NCBI RefSeq assembly: GCF_004138495.1 | Contig: NZ_ML142856.1 | Span: forward strand, 81,374-105,267 | From: Phytoactinopolyspora endophytica | Lineage (GTDB): Bacteria > Actinomycetota > Actinomycetes > Jiangellales > Jiangellaceae | Direction: 5' to 3' | Length of the DNA: 23,894 nt | In this document: one piece after another, positions 1 to 8,346 of the stretch | Layout of the letters: each line of letters begins with the position of its first letter | Numbering within the stretch: position 1 is the stretch's first letter | The notes under the pieces: model-generated | The model's input: only the letters and a program-made list of their open reading frames with translations | Told to the model about the DNA's origin: nothing | Databases searched by the model: none | Made by a program: the position numbers and the translations under genes

Positions 1-123
1 GTGAGAATACGTCGACACCGCGACCATCACCCTCGATATGTAAGAGACGCCGGAGCAGGGAAACAGCACGCGCCCTCCGAGATTTTCTCAACTTCCCCGC
101 CGAAGCCTTCCCCTTCTTCCCTT

Positions 124-167
124 GCGTCCTGCGAACCGAGCCCCATCGGCCACGCTCCGCAGGACGC
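124..167 (-). terminator. Inverted repeat downstream of the glutamate dehydrogenase gene; possible terminator
   Basis: A perfect 10-bp inverted repeat (GCGTCCTGCG at 124-133, CGCAGGACGC at 158-167) encloses a 24-nt loop that contains a smaller CCGA/TCGG pairing. It begins about 107 nt after the dehydrogenase stop codon. There is no T-run, so it is not a canonical intrinsic terminator, although U-less hairpins are often proposed to act this way in actinobacteria. I see no credible gene in the rest of 1-274: open frames there have no ribosome binding site and no recognisable protein. Confidence 0.3.
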
Positions 168-274
168 TAGGAGGCCGCGCAGAATGGGGCGCCGGTCAAG
201 CGAGCTGGGGTATCCGGGATGCGGGCGCTCGCGAGTCAGGCGACCCCCATCCTGCGCGACCTCTCACGTGGGCG

Positions 275-3200
275 TCAGGCCGGGGAGGTGTGCAGCAGCG
301 ATCGGATGACGCGCACTCCGACCGACAACCGCGCCAGGTCGAAGGACTCACCCTCGATGATCTCCCCGAGCGTCCTGCGAGCGCGGGTGACCACCGCCTC
401 TTCCTCGTCGGACCAGGTCTGCACCCGCTCCTCCGGCTCGGCATCCTCGTCGGTGTGCTGCAACAACTGAGCGGTGAGCGACGCATGCACGGCGTGCAAG
501 TCGTCCCGCAGCGCGGCTCGTGCCATCGTCTGCCAGCGGTCGCTTCGTGGCAGTGCGATGATCCGCTCCAGCAGCCGGCCCAAGCCCAGATGCTCGCCCA
601 GGGCGAAGTGCACCCGTGCCACCTCGATCAGGTCCGTCCCGGTCGCCAGCGAGTTCTCCACCATCCCAAGCCCGGAGTAGGCCGGCGGCAACACGGCCAC
701 CCGCATCGCGAGATCGTCCGGGACGCCGGCCTTGAGTAGATCGTCGCGGCGGGCCGAGTACAGGTCCAGCTCCCTGCCGGCCACCACGTGGGGAAGCGCC
801 TCGAGTAGACGCCCGATCGGCGCCTCGAAGAACCCGATCTGCCAGGCGATGTCGATCGGGGGGCGACGGTTGACCACGAGCCAGCGGGTGACCCGCTCGG
901 TGATGGTTCGCCCGGCCAGCCTCATCCGGGTCTGCACGTCGGAGGAGACCACGTTGTCCAACGCGGAGACCGCCGCGTAGAGCTCAGGTATCTGGAAGAC
1001 CGTCCCAGCCACCGTGTGGGCTCGCGCAAGATCCTCGAGCGAACCGCCGGTCTCCATCGCCAGCCGGAAGGCGAACGTCGTGCCCGCCTGGTTGACCAGT
1101 TCGTTCACGAGCGTGTTGGTGATGATTTCCCGGCGCAGCGGGTGCGCGTCGATCCGATCCGGGTAGTGCTCGCGCAGCGCGCTGGGGAAGTACGCATGCA
1201 GCAGGGCGCTCAGGTGGGGATCGTCCGGCAGGTTCGTCTCCAGCAGCTCCGTGTACATCGTGTTCTTCGTGTACGCGAGCAGGACCGCCATCTCCGGCGA
1301 CGTCAAGCCGCGGCCGGTGTTCATCCGCTCGTTCATCTGCCGGTCGGTGGGCAACGCTTCGATCCCACGGTCGAGCAGACCGTCGTTCTCCAGCTTGCTC
1401 ATATAGGCACGATGGACGTGTGCCAGGTTGGGCGCATTGCGTACCGCCATCGCGAGCGCCAGATTCTGGCCGTAGTTGGTGGCCAGCACCAGCTCCGCGA
1501 CTTCGTCGGTCATCTCGGTCAGCAACGCATTGCGCTGCTTCTCGGTCATATCCCCGGCGCGCACGACGCCATCCAGCAGGATCTTGATGTTCACTTCGTG
1601 GTCCGACGCGTCCACACCGGCCGAGTTGTCGATCGCGTCGGTGTTCATGAAGTGCGGCCGCTCTTCGGTGGACCGCAGCGCGTACTCGATCCGCCCACGC
1701 TGGGTGAAGCCCAGGTTGCCGCCCTCACCGATGCACGCGCAGCGCAGTTGTGTGGCGTCGATCCGGATCGCGTCGTTCGCCTTGTCGCCCACCTCGGCGT
1801 GCGTCTCCGTGCTGGCCTTCACATACGTGCCGATCCCACCGTTCCACAGCAGGTCGACCGGTGCCGCCAAGATGGCCCGCATCAGCTCTGCCGGCGTCAT
1901 GGTGGACACTGATCCATCGATATCGAGCCGCTCTGCCATCTGTGGGGTGATCGGGATGCTCTTCGCGGTGCGCGGGTAGATGCCGCCGCCCTCGCTGATG
2001 AGCTCCGCCGAGTAATCGGTCCACATCGACCGCGGAAGCTCGAACAGCCGGCGCCGTTCGGCGTAGGAGGTGGCCGCGTCCGGGTGTGGGTCCAGGAAGA
2101 TGTGCCGGTGGTCGAACGCCGCCACCAGCCGGATGTGCTCCGAGAGCAGCATCCCGTTCCCGAAGACATCGCCCGACATGTCGCCGATGCCGGCCACGGT
2201 GAAGTCCTCGTTCTGACAGTCCCGGCCCATCTCCCGGAAGTAGCGCTTGACCGACTCCCAGGCGCCCCGCGCGGTGATGCCCATCACCTTGTGGTCATAA
2301 CCGGCGGATCCGCCTGACGCGAAGGCATCGCCGAGCCAGAAGCTGTAATCCTTCGACACATCGTTGGCGATGTCAGAGAACGCCGCGGTGCCCTTGTCGG
2401 CCGCTACCACCAGGTACGGGTCGTCTCCATCGTGCCGGACGACGCGCGACGGCGGCAGCACCGTGCCGTCGTCGGCGCGGTTATCGGTGATGTCGAGCAT
2501 CCCGCGGACGAATGTCTTGTAACACTCGATGCCCTCGGCCAGCCAGGCTTCCCGATCCACGGATGGGTCGGGGAGCCGCTTACCGACGAAGCCGCCCTTG
2601 GCGCCCACCGGCACGATCACCGAGTTCTTCACCGCCTGCGCCTTGACCAAGCCGAGGATCTCGGTCCGGAAGTCCTCCCGCCGGTCCGACCAGCGCAGAC
2701 CGCCACGGGCGACGGCGCCGTACCGGAGGTGGACCCCTTCGATCCGCGGCGAATACACCCAGATCTCGAACCGCGGACGTGGCTGTGGCAGCTCCGGGAT
2801 CTCAGAGGAGTCGAGCTTGAAACTGATGGCGGTCGTCGGCTCGGCCCCGGATGCCTCATCCTGTGCCCGGAAGAAGCTCGTGCGCAAGGTGGCCTGGATG
2901 AGCCGGAGGAACGAACGCAGGATCCGGTCCTGGTCGAGGCTGGCCACCCCGTCCAGTGCCGAATCGATGCGTTCGGTGACCTTCTTGACGGCCTCGTCGC
3001 GCGCCTCCGGCCCGCCCGTCCGGTCCGGGTCGAATCGCACCTCGAACAGCTCCACGAGCATCCGGGAGATGTCGACATGCGCAGATAGGCACTCCTCCAG
3101 ATACGTCTGGCTGAACGTGGAGCCCGCCTGCCGGAGGTACTTCGCATAAGCACGCAGGACCGACGACTCACGCCAGGACAGGCCGGCGAGCGCCACCAGC

Positions 3201-5173
3201 GCGTTGAAGCCGTCGCTCTCGGCGTCGCCCCTCCAGACGGCGACGAAGGCATCCTGGAACAGACTCTTCAGCCGGTCCCCGTCGCCACCGTGCAGGCTGG
3301 AGAACCGGAGCCCGAAGTCGTAGATGTACACCGGGGCTTCCGCTTCACGGCGGACGATCTCGTACGGACGCTCGTCGACGACCTCGACGCCCATCCGGGA
3401 CAGCAGCGGCAACACCCGAGTCAGCGAGATCGGTGTGCCCGTGCGGTAGATCTTCAGCCGACGGTCCGTCGTCGCCGCGCCCACCGGCCGGTAGAGGTTG
3501 AGGCTCAGGCCGTCAGCCTCCGGCAGCTGCTCGAGCTTGCGGACGTCGGCTGCCGCCGTGCGCGCGGGAAAGTCCTCTTTGTAGCCCTCCGGAAAGCCGT
3601 CCTTGTACCGTCTGAGCAGGCGCGCGGCCGATTCTTCCCCCAGCTGCTCGGCGAGGGCGTCGGAGAAGTCGTCGGTCCACGCCCGGGTCGCCGCGAACAG
3701 CTGCTTCTCCAGCTCATCCGCATCGACCTCGGGCAGCGGCCGATCCGGCACCCGCCGGACCACGAAGTGCAGCCTGGCCAGCATCGACTCGCCGAGTCTC
3801 GCCGTGAAGTCGATCGATCCGCCACCGGTGGCCGCGAGCAGCAGACGCTGGATCCGCTCCCGCACATCAGTGTTGTAGCGGTCGCGCGGCAGGTAGACCA
3901 GGAACGACAAGTACCGGCCGTAGTCATCACGACGGACGAACATCCTGAGCTGACGGCGCTCCTGGAGGTTCACCACGGCCAGCGCGATCGGCAACAGCTG
4001 GTCGACGGGCGTCTGGAACAGCTCGTCGCGTGGATAGGTCTCCAGCACCTGGAGCAGGTCCTTGCCGGAGTGGCTTCCCGGCGCGAACCCACTGCGCTCC
4101 AGCACCTCATTTACCCGACGACGCAACACCGGTATGCGCTGGACGCTCTCGATGTACGCCGCCGACGTCAGCAGTCCGAGGAATCGCCGTTCGCCGATGA
4201 CCTCGCCGGCGTCGTCGAAGATCTTGACGCCGATGTAGTCCAGGTACGTATCACGATGCACGGTCGACTTGGAGTTGGCCTTGGTCAGCACCAGCAGCCG
4301 TTTCTCGCGGGCCTTCGCTCTGACCTCGGGCGGGAGCTTCGCGAATGAGCCGGAGAGATCCTGATCGGCCCGGAGAATACCGAGCCCGGAACCGGTGACG
4401 GCACGCAACGACTCGTCGCCATCGACCTCCTCCAGCATGTACTCGCGGTATCCCAGGAACGTGAAATGGTCGTCAGCCAACCACCTCAGCAGCTCGCGCG
4501 CCTCGTCGACGTCGTCGTCAGACACCGGCAGCGACGTCCTGTCGAACGACTCCGCGATCTCGAGGGCACGCTGACGCATCCGGGGCCAGTCATCGACGGC
4601 GTCCCGCACGTCACGGAGCGCGTGCCGGAGGAGTTCCTCGATGCGCTGCTGTTCGTCCGGATCATCTCGCCGGTCGATCTCCAGGTGCATCCACGACTCG
4701 ACCACCGCATCCGGAATCTCGCCCAGCCGGGGGTCGTTGTCGTCGATGTCCACGATCTCCAGCAGAGCCCCGGTCACGTCCCGGCGGACGATGATCTGCG
4801 GATGGACGATCAGCCTGATCAGGTTGTCGTTGGCGTGCAGCGCCATGGTCACCGAGTCGACGAGGAACGGCATGTCGTCGGTGACGACCTCGACGACGGT
4901 ATGCCCCGTGGACCAGCCATGCTCGTCGACCGTCGGCGTGAAGACGTTCACTACGGATGTGCCCTGCGGCCGCTGCTCGGCGGCGCGGCGGTGCGAGGCT
5001 GCGGCACCGAAGATGTCGACCGGGTCCCGGTCGACGAGGTCTTCCGAGGAGATATGCCGGTAGTAACGGCGGAGCAGCCAATCGTCGGCACGCCGATCAT
5101 GACGGTCGCGCTCGGCTACTGCTGCGGCCTTGGCGAGTAGATCCGACTTGGCTTCTTCCAGCCTGTTGCGCAT
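275..5173 (-). CDS. gdh: NAD-specific glutamate dehydrogenase, large (about 180 kDa) class
   Basis: The enzyme deaminates L-glutamate to 2-oxoglutarate and ammonium with NAD (EC 1.4.1.2) in the cytoplasm, feeding amino-acid carbon into the TCA cycle. The 1632 residues match the usual length of the large bacterial class. The N-terminal half (roughly 1-700) carries the family's regulatory ACT-like and linker regions, including the conserved stretch FLVDSVTMAL near residue 100. The catalytic domain lies in about 800-1250. It contains RGGLRWSDRREDFRTEILGL and the following lysine-rich VKAQAVKNSVIVPVGAKGGF (about 820-860), which form the substrate-binding region, and the nucleotide-binding GIGDMSGDVFGNGMLLS near 1000. 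A helical C-terminal domain follows. The ATG at 5173 has a G-rich stretch about 10 nt upstream. The gene is divergent from the DUF2505 gene across a 258-nt region that holds a large palindrome. The P5C dehydrogenase 1.4 kb away produces its substrate. Family assignment is firm; regulation is not readable. Confidence 0.97.
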   Translation of the reverse strand: MRNRLEEAKSDLLAKAAAVAERDRHDRRADDWLLRRYYRHISSEDLVDRDPVDIFGAAASHRRAAEQRPQGTSVVNVFTPTVDEHGWSTGHTVVEVVTDDMPFLVDSVTMALHANDNLIRLIVHPQIIVRRDVTGALLEIVDIDDNDPRLGEIPDAVVESWMHLEIDRRDDPDEQQRIEELLRHALRDVRDAVDDWPRMRQRALEIAESFDRTSLPVSDDDVDEARELLRWLADDHFTFLGYREYMLEEVDGDESLRAVTGSGLGILRADQDLSGSFAKLPPEVRAKAREKRLLVLTKANSKSTVHRDTYLDYIGVKIFDDAGEVIGERRFLGLLTSAAYIESVQRIPVLRRRVNEVLERSGFAPGSHSGKDLLQVLETYPRDELFQTPVDQLLPIALAVVNLQERRQLRMFVRRDDYGRYLSFLVYLPRDRYNTDVRERIQRLLLAATGGGSIDFTARLGESMLARLHFVVRRVPDRPLPEVDADELEKQLFAATRAWTDDFSDALAEQLGEESAARLLRRYKDGFPEGYKEDFPARTAAADVRKLEQLPEADGLSLNLYRPVGAATTDRRLKIYRTGTPISLTRVLPLLSRMGVEVVDERPYEIVRREAEAPVYIYDFGLRFSSLHGGDGDRLKSLFQDAFVAVWRGDAESDGFNALVALAGLSWRESSVLRAYAKYLRQAGSTFSQTYLEECLSAHVDISRMLVELFEVRFDPDRTGGPEARDEAVKKVTERIDSALDGVASLDQDRILRSFLRLIQATLRTSFFRAQDEASGAEPTTAISFKLDSSEIPELPQPRPRFEIWVYSPRIEGVHLRYGAVARGGLRWSDRREDFRTEILGLVKAQAVKNSVIVPVGAKGGFVGKRLPDPSVDREAWLAEGIECYKTFVRGMLDITDNRADDGTVLPPSRVVRHDGDDPYLVVAADKGTAAFSDIANDVSKDYSFWLGDAFASGGSAGYDHKVMGITARGAWESVKRYFREMGRDCQNEDFTVAGIGDMSGDVFGNGMLLSEHIRLVAAFDHRHIFLDPHPDAATSYAERRRLFELPRSMWTDYSAELISEGGGIYPRTAKSIPITPQMAERLDIDGSVSTMTPAELMRAILAAPVDLLWNGGIGTYVKASTETHAEVGDKANDAIRIDATQLRCACIGEGGNLGFTQRGRIEYALRSTEERPHFMNTDAIDNSAGVDASDHEVNIKILLDGVVRAGDMTEKQRNALLTEMTDEVAELVLATNYGQNLALAMAVRNAPNLAHVHRAYMSKLENDGLLDRGIEALPTDRQMNERMNTGRGLTSPEMAVLLAYTKNTMYTELLETNLPDDPHLSALLHAYFPSALREHYPDRIDAHPLRREIITNTLVNELVNQAGTTFAFRLAMETGGSLEDLARAHTVAGTVFQIPELYAAVSALDNVVSSDVQTRMRLAGRTITERVTRWLVVNRRPPIDIAWQIGFFEAPIGRLLEALPHVVAGRELDLYSARRDDLLKAGVPDDLAMRVAVLPPAYSGLGMVENSLATGTDLIEVARVHFALGEHLGLGRLLERIIALPRSDRWQTMARAALRDDLHAVHASLTAQLLQHTDEDAEPEERVQTWSDEEEAVVTRARRTLGEIIEGESFDLARLSVGVRVIRSLLHTSPA

Positions 5174-5271
5174 CGTTGGTCGACCCCCGGGTACACATCA
5201 CGCGCCGTGGACCTCGTTGTCCCGCGGCTCTTCCAACCCTAATGCCGACGGGGTCCCCCTGCCGTGCCGAT

Positions 5272-5364
5272 CCTCAATGATCATGTGAAGTAGGTTTTCT
5301 CGCGCCGTACCATGTCTGCAGACCTGTTGACGCAAGAGAAACCTACTTCACATGATCATTGAGG
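5272..5364. repeat. Large near-perfect palindrome in the gdh/DUF2505 divergent intergenic region
   Basis: Two 26-nt arms (5272-5297 and 5339-5364) are perfect reverse complements. They start with CCTCAATGATCATG and end with AAGTAGGTTT, and the pairing continues inward with one bulged T and a CTC/GAG. The 41-nt centre holds the 10-bp palindrome GTCTGCAGAC (5314-5323) almost exactly on the symmetry axis. The whole block could fold as one long hairpin or extrude as a cruciform. It sits 98 nt upstream of the gdh start and 67 nt upstream of the DUF2505 start. The arms are clearly AT-richer than the surroundings. It could be an operator, a leader hairpin or a mobile REP/MITE-like palindrome; the sequence does not decide. 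Confidence 0.9.
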
Positions 5365-5431
5365 GCCGACGTTCCGAGCGAACGGCGGGGCATGCCGGGA
5401 TCGTCGCGCGCATGCGTCAGGATGGGATCTC

Positions 5432-5926
5432 ATGGAACTGCACAGCGAACTCCGCTTCGACGCCGACCCCTATGCCGTGTTCGGCATGCTGACCGATGAG
5501 GCCTTCATCGCCAAGAAGGCCATCGCCGCCAAGGCGCTGCGACATCAGTCGTCAGTCAGCTGGGACGGTGACCGTGTCACCGTCGAGCTGGTTCGCATCA
5601 TGCCCCCGGATGTGCCGGACTTCGTCCGGAGGTTCGTCGGTGAGACCATCGACATCAAGCAGACGGATGTATGGGAGCCTGCAGCTCCCGACGGCTCGCG
5701 CACGGGAACCATCACGCTGGAGATGGTAGGAATGCCGGTGACGTGTGGAGGAACCATGCGCCTGGCGGCGGCGGGCGCAAGCACGACACTCACCATCAGT
5801 GGCACCATCAAGGCCGCGGTCCCGCTCTTCGGAGGCAAGATCGAAGAAGCGGTACATCAGGGCCTCACCGAGGCCGCCAAGATCGAGGAACAGGTCGGTC
5901 GGGCCTGGCTGGCGGGAGAGCGCTGA
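5432..5926 (+). CDS. DUF2505 domain-containing protein (SRPBCC-like fold)
   Basis: This 164-residue protein matches the actinobacterial DUF2505 family over its whole length. The N-terminus (MELHSELRFDADPYAVFGML) resembles the first strand and helix of START/SRPBCC ligand-binding domains. A central region with VRIMPPDVPDFVRRFVGETI and a C-terminal amphipathic helix (GKIEEAVHQGLTEAAKIEEQ) also fit that fold, which forms a cavity for hydrophobic ligands. There is no signal peptide or membrane segment, so it should be cytoplasmic. No ligand or reaction is known to me. The ATG at 5432 follows a GGATGGGA purine stretch. The gene is transcribed away from gdh and ends 25 nt from the convergent downstream gene. 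A direct link to glutamate metabolism is not shown; only the shared intergenic region connects them. Confidence 0.88.
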   Translation: MELHSELRFDADPYAVFGMLTDEAFIAKKAIAAKALRHQSSVSWDGDRVTVELVRIMPPDVPDFVRRFVGETIDIKQTDVWEPAAPDGSRTGTITLEMVGMPVTCGGTMRLAAAGASTTLTISGTIKAAVPLFGGKIEEAVHQGLTEAAKIEEQVGRAWLAGER

Positions 5927-5951
5927 CGCACACCCCCGTTTCCACGATCGC

Positions 5952-6554
5952 CTAGCGGCCGGGGATTCCACCGTCCACGGCGCGTAACGGAACACTGCGC
6001 TCCTGTGGGCTCGGCCTCCGGGCACCTTGCCGCGGTGCGGGCGTGGCCGGCGCACTTGGCATGGCGTCCCCAGGTGGCGTCGTCCCCGCAGCGTCGGTGT
6101 TGTCCCGCTCGACGAGGGCCTGCGCCAGATCGGCCGGGCCGGCGACCATCATGGCCAGTGCCCGGCCCAGATCGTCCCGGTCCAGGGGTTCCTCTGCCGT
6201 ACGCCGTAGCCGGTCGGACAAGTCGATCACCTTGTCCGCCGAGCCCAGTGCGGACCGTGCCGCCGTGAGGTGCCCACGCTGCAGCGGCCGACCGGCGATC
6301 ATCTGCGCGAGCGCATCGGCGGTGTCGCTCCAGTCAGACTCCGGGACCTGCTCCCCGACCAGGCCTGCGACGCCCGAGATGACACGGTCGGCGGCCGCGA
6401 CGAGCTTCTCAGCGGTCTCGCTGTCGCTGTCCAGTGCCGCAAGACGAAGCGCGACGGCGGTGACCAGAGCACTGTCGGCCGGACTCCGCCGGGGCTGCGA
6501 AAGGAGCCTGACGGCTCGTGCAACGTACGGCCGGGTCGGCAGCCGATCATCCAT
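5952..6554 (-). CDS. Hypothetical protein, helical, with a disordered C-terminal tail
   Basis: I do not recognise this 200-residue protein. Residues about 10-150 are alanine- and leucine-rich and predicted helical, with no cysteines. The C-terminal 50 residues are rich in Pro, Ala, Thr and Arg and look disordered. There is no signal peptide or transmembrane segment. The ATG at 6554 and a GTG one codon earlier (6557) both lie at workable distances (8 and 5 nt) from a GAGGTG ribosome binding site; I prefer the ATG. It begins 41 nt after the pruA stop on the same strand, so it is probably co-transcribed with pruA and may be an accessory to it, but that is inference. It is convergent with the DUF2505 gene. 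Codon usage and GC look like those of its neighbours, supporting a real gene. Confidence 0.75.
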   Translation of the reverse strand: MDDRLPTRPYVARAVRLLSQPRRSPADSALVTAVALRLAALDSDSETAEKLVAAADRVISGVAGLVGEQVPESDWSDTADALAQMIAGRPLQRGHLTAARSALGSADKVIDLSDRLRRTAEEPLDRDDLGRALAMMVAGPADLAQALVERDNTDAAGTTPPGDAMPSAPATPAPRQGARRPSPQERSVPLRAVDGGIPGR

Positions 6555-6595
6555 CACTAAGACACCTCAAGTTCGTCAGTCGGTACTGGGCCTTC

Positions 6596-8254
6596 TCAAC
6601 CCATGTGCGGGTATTCGTGTCCACGCGGAGGAACGAACGTCTCCTTAATAGCACGTGTGCTGGTCCATCGCAGGAGATTCTGAACTGAGCCCGCTTTATC
6701 ATTCGTTCCGCTGGCCCTACTTCCCCCGAATGGCTGTTGCCCCACGATCGATCCAGTTGGCTTGTCGTTGACATAGAAGTTGCCTGCTGCAAACCTTAAG
6801 GCATCCGTCGCGGCCGCGATAGCTGCCCGGTCCTGCGCAATGACCGCTCCGGTCAGTGCGTACGACGCCACTCCCTCCATCTGCGTCAGAACTCGATCAT
6901 AGTCAGAGTCATCGTAGACATGGACGCCGAGAATGGGACCGAAATACTCCGTCGTGAAGATCTCGTTCTCCGGATCGGAGCTCTCCAACACGGTGGGCTG
7001 GACGAACCAGCCTTCCGAGTCGTCCAGGCCGCCACCCACCGCCACCTGCACGGACGACTCCGTCTTCGCCCGCTCGATAGCCGCCGTGTGCTTGGCGAAC
7101 GCGCGCTCGTCGATGACCGCACCCATGAAGTTCGAGAAGTCGGTGACGGGCCCCATCGGCAATGACTCCGTCAGCGACAGGAAGTCGTCCCGCATCCTGC
7201 TCCACACGCTCCGCGGGATGTAGGCGCGAGACGCGGCCGAGCACTTCTGTCCCTGGTACTCGTAAGCGCCTCTGACCAGCGCGGTACGGAGCACCTCGGG
7301 GTCGGCGCTGGGGTGCGCCACGACGAAATCCTTACCTCCGGTCTCACCGACGATCCGCGGGTAGCTGCGGTAGCCGGAGATGTTCTCCCCCACCGTCCGC
7401 CACAGCGTCTGGAACGTGCGGGTGGAGCCGGTGAAATGGATTCCGGCCAGATCTGGATCGGTCAGGGCCTCCTCCGAGACCGCCAAGCCGTCGCCGGTCA
7501 GCATGTTGATCACACCGGGAGGCAGACCGGCGTCCTCCAGCACACGCATGGTGATCTCGGCGGCCAGTTGCTGGGTGGGGCTGGGCTTCCAGATGACGGT
7601 GTTGCCCATCAGCGCCGGCGCCGTCGGCAGATTGCCGGCTATAGCGGTGAAGTTGAACGGTGTGATCGCGTAGACGAAGCCTTCCAGTGGCCGGTGGTCG
7701 ATCCGGTTCCACACACCCCGAGCCTGGGCTACCGGCTGCTCTTCGAGGATCTGGCGGCCGAACGCGACGTTGAACCGCCAGAAGTCGACCAGCTCACAGA
7801 CGGCGTCGATCTCGGCCTGCTGGATGGTCTTCGACTGACCGAGCATGGTCGCGGCGTTCAGCCAGTTTCGATAAGGCCCGGATGCCAGGTCAGCGGCCTT
7901 CAGGAAGATCGCCGCGCGATCATCGTACGAGAGTGCACGCCATCCGGGCGCGGCCTCGCGTGCCGCCGTGATCGCGGCACGCGCGTCCTCCGCGGTCGCG
8001 TTCCCCATGGTGCCCAGCGTGTGGTGCCGCGCATGCGGCTGTACGACATCGATCTCGTCGCCGCCGCCGAGCTTGCGGTCACCGCCGATGGCGCAGGGCA
8101 GTTCAGTCCGCTCAGAAGCCAGCTCGTTGAGCGCCACCTGGAGGTCATCGCGCTCGGGAGAACCCGGGGCATAGGTGAGGACCGGTTCGTTGGCGGGCGG
8201 GGGTACCTTCGTCACCGCGTCGAAGCCGCCGCCCGGGGCGAACATGGCACACAT
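6596..8254 (-). CDS. pruA: L-glutamate gamma-semialdehyde (1-pyrroline-5-carboxylate) dehydrogenase
   Basis: The enzyme oxidises glutamate gamma-semialdehyde (open-chain P5C) to L-glutamate with NAD, the second step of proline catabolism (EC 1.2.1.88). The 552 residues fit a stand-alone PruA rather than a PutA fusion. The aldehyde dehydrogenase landmarks are visible: the cofactor-binding region TPFNFTAIAGNLPTAPALMG, FTGST before the nucleotide fold, the general-base glutamate in VGETGGKDF (Glu304), and the catalytic cysteine in GQKCSAASR (Cys338). The start is uncertain. ATGs at 8254 and 8245 lie upstream of FDAVTKVPPPANEP, and many homologues begin with Met exactly where Phe stands here. A GTG three codons after that Phe is another option. 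Proline dehydrogenase is not in the window, so the first step must be encoded elsewhere. The product glutamate is the substrate of the nearby glutamate dehydrogenase. Confidence 0.96.
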   Translation of the reverse strand: MCAMFAPGGGFDAVTKVPPPANEPVLTYAPGSPERDDLQVALNELASERTELPCAIGGDRKLGGGDEIDVVQPHARHHTLGTMGNATAEDARAAITAAREAAPGWRALSYDDRAAIFLKAADLASGPYRNWLNAATMLGQSKTIQQAEIDAVCELVDFWRFNVAFGRQILEEQPVAQARGVWNRIDHRPLEGFVYAITPFNFTAIAGNLPTAPALMGNTVIWKPSPTQQLAAEITMRVLEDAGLPPGVINMLTGDGLAVSEEALTDPDLAGIHFTGSTRTFQTLWRTVGENISGYRSYPRIVGETGGKDFVVAHPSADPEVLRTALVRGAYEYQGQKCSAASRAYIPRSVWSRMRDDFLSLTESLPMGPVTDFSNFMGAVIDERAFAKHTAAIERAKTESSVQVAVGGGLDDSEGWFVQPTVLESSDPENEIFTTEYFGPILGVHVYDDSDYDRVLTQMEGVASYALTGAVIAQDRAAIAAATDALRFAAGNFYVNDKPTGSIVGQQPFGGSRASGTNDKAGSVQNLLRWTSTRAIKETFVPPRGHEYPHMG

Positions 8255-8295
8255 AGCGCACCATCCCGTTCATCGTCGAGCTACAGTGTCCTCGG

Positions 8296-8323
8296 CCAGT
8301 ATCCACCCTCACGGCGGCGTCAA
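8296..8323 (-). promoter_or_regulatory. Candidate sigma-70-type promoter for pruA
   Basis: On the minus strand TTGACG (8318-8323) is followed after 16 nt by TACTGG (8296-8301). This would start transcription roughly 35 nt before the upstream pruA ATG. The -35 hexamer is a five-of-six match and the -10 is weak. The assignment rests on spacing and position only. Confidence 0.3.
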
Positions 8324-8346
8324 GCGATCCTGGGTGACAACTCGCG

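Noticed and set aside
1..309. 102-residue plus-strand frame at the left edge
   Set aside because: It overlaps the gdh 3' end on the other strand, is Arg/Pro/Ser-rich with no recognisable domain, and would need to begin outside or at the first base of the window.
3290..4348. 352-residue plus-strand open frame, and a similar one at 1016-1912
   Set aside because: Both are antisense shadows of the glutamate dehydrogenase gene.
5272..5364. Intrinsic terminator for gdh or DUF2505
   Set aside because: The palindrome lies upstream of both divergent genes, not downstream, and has no T-run at either end.
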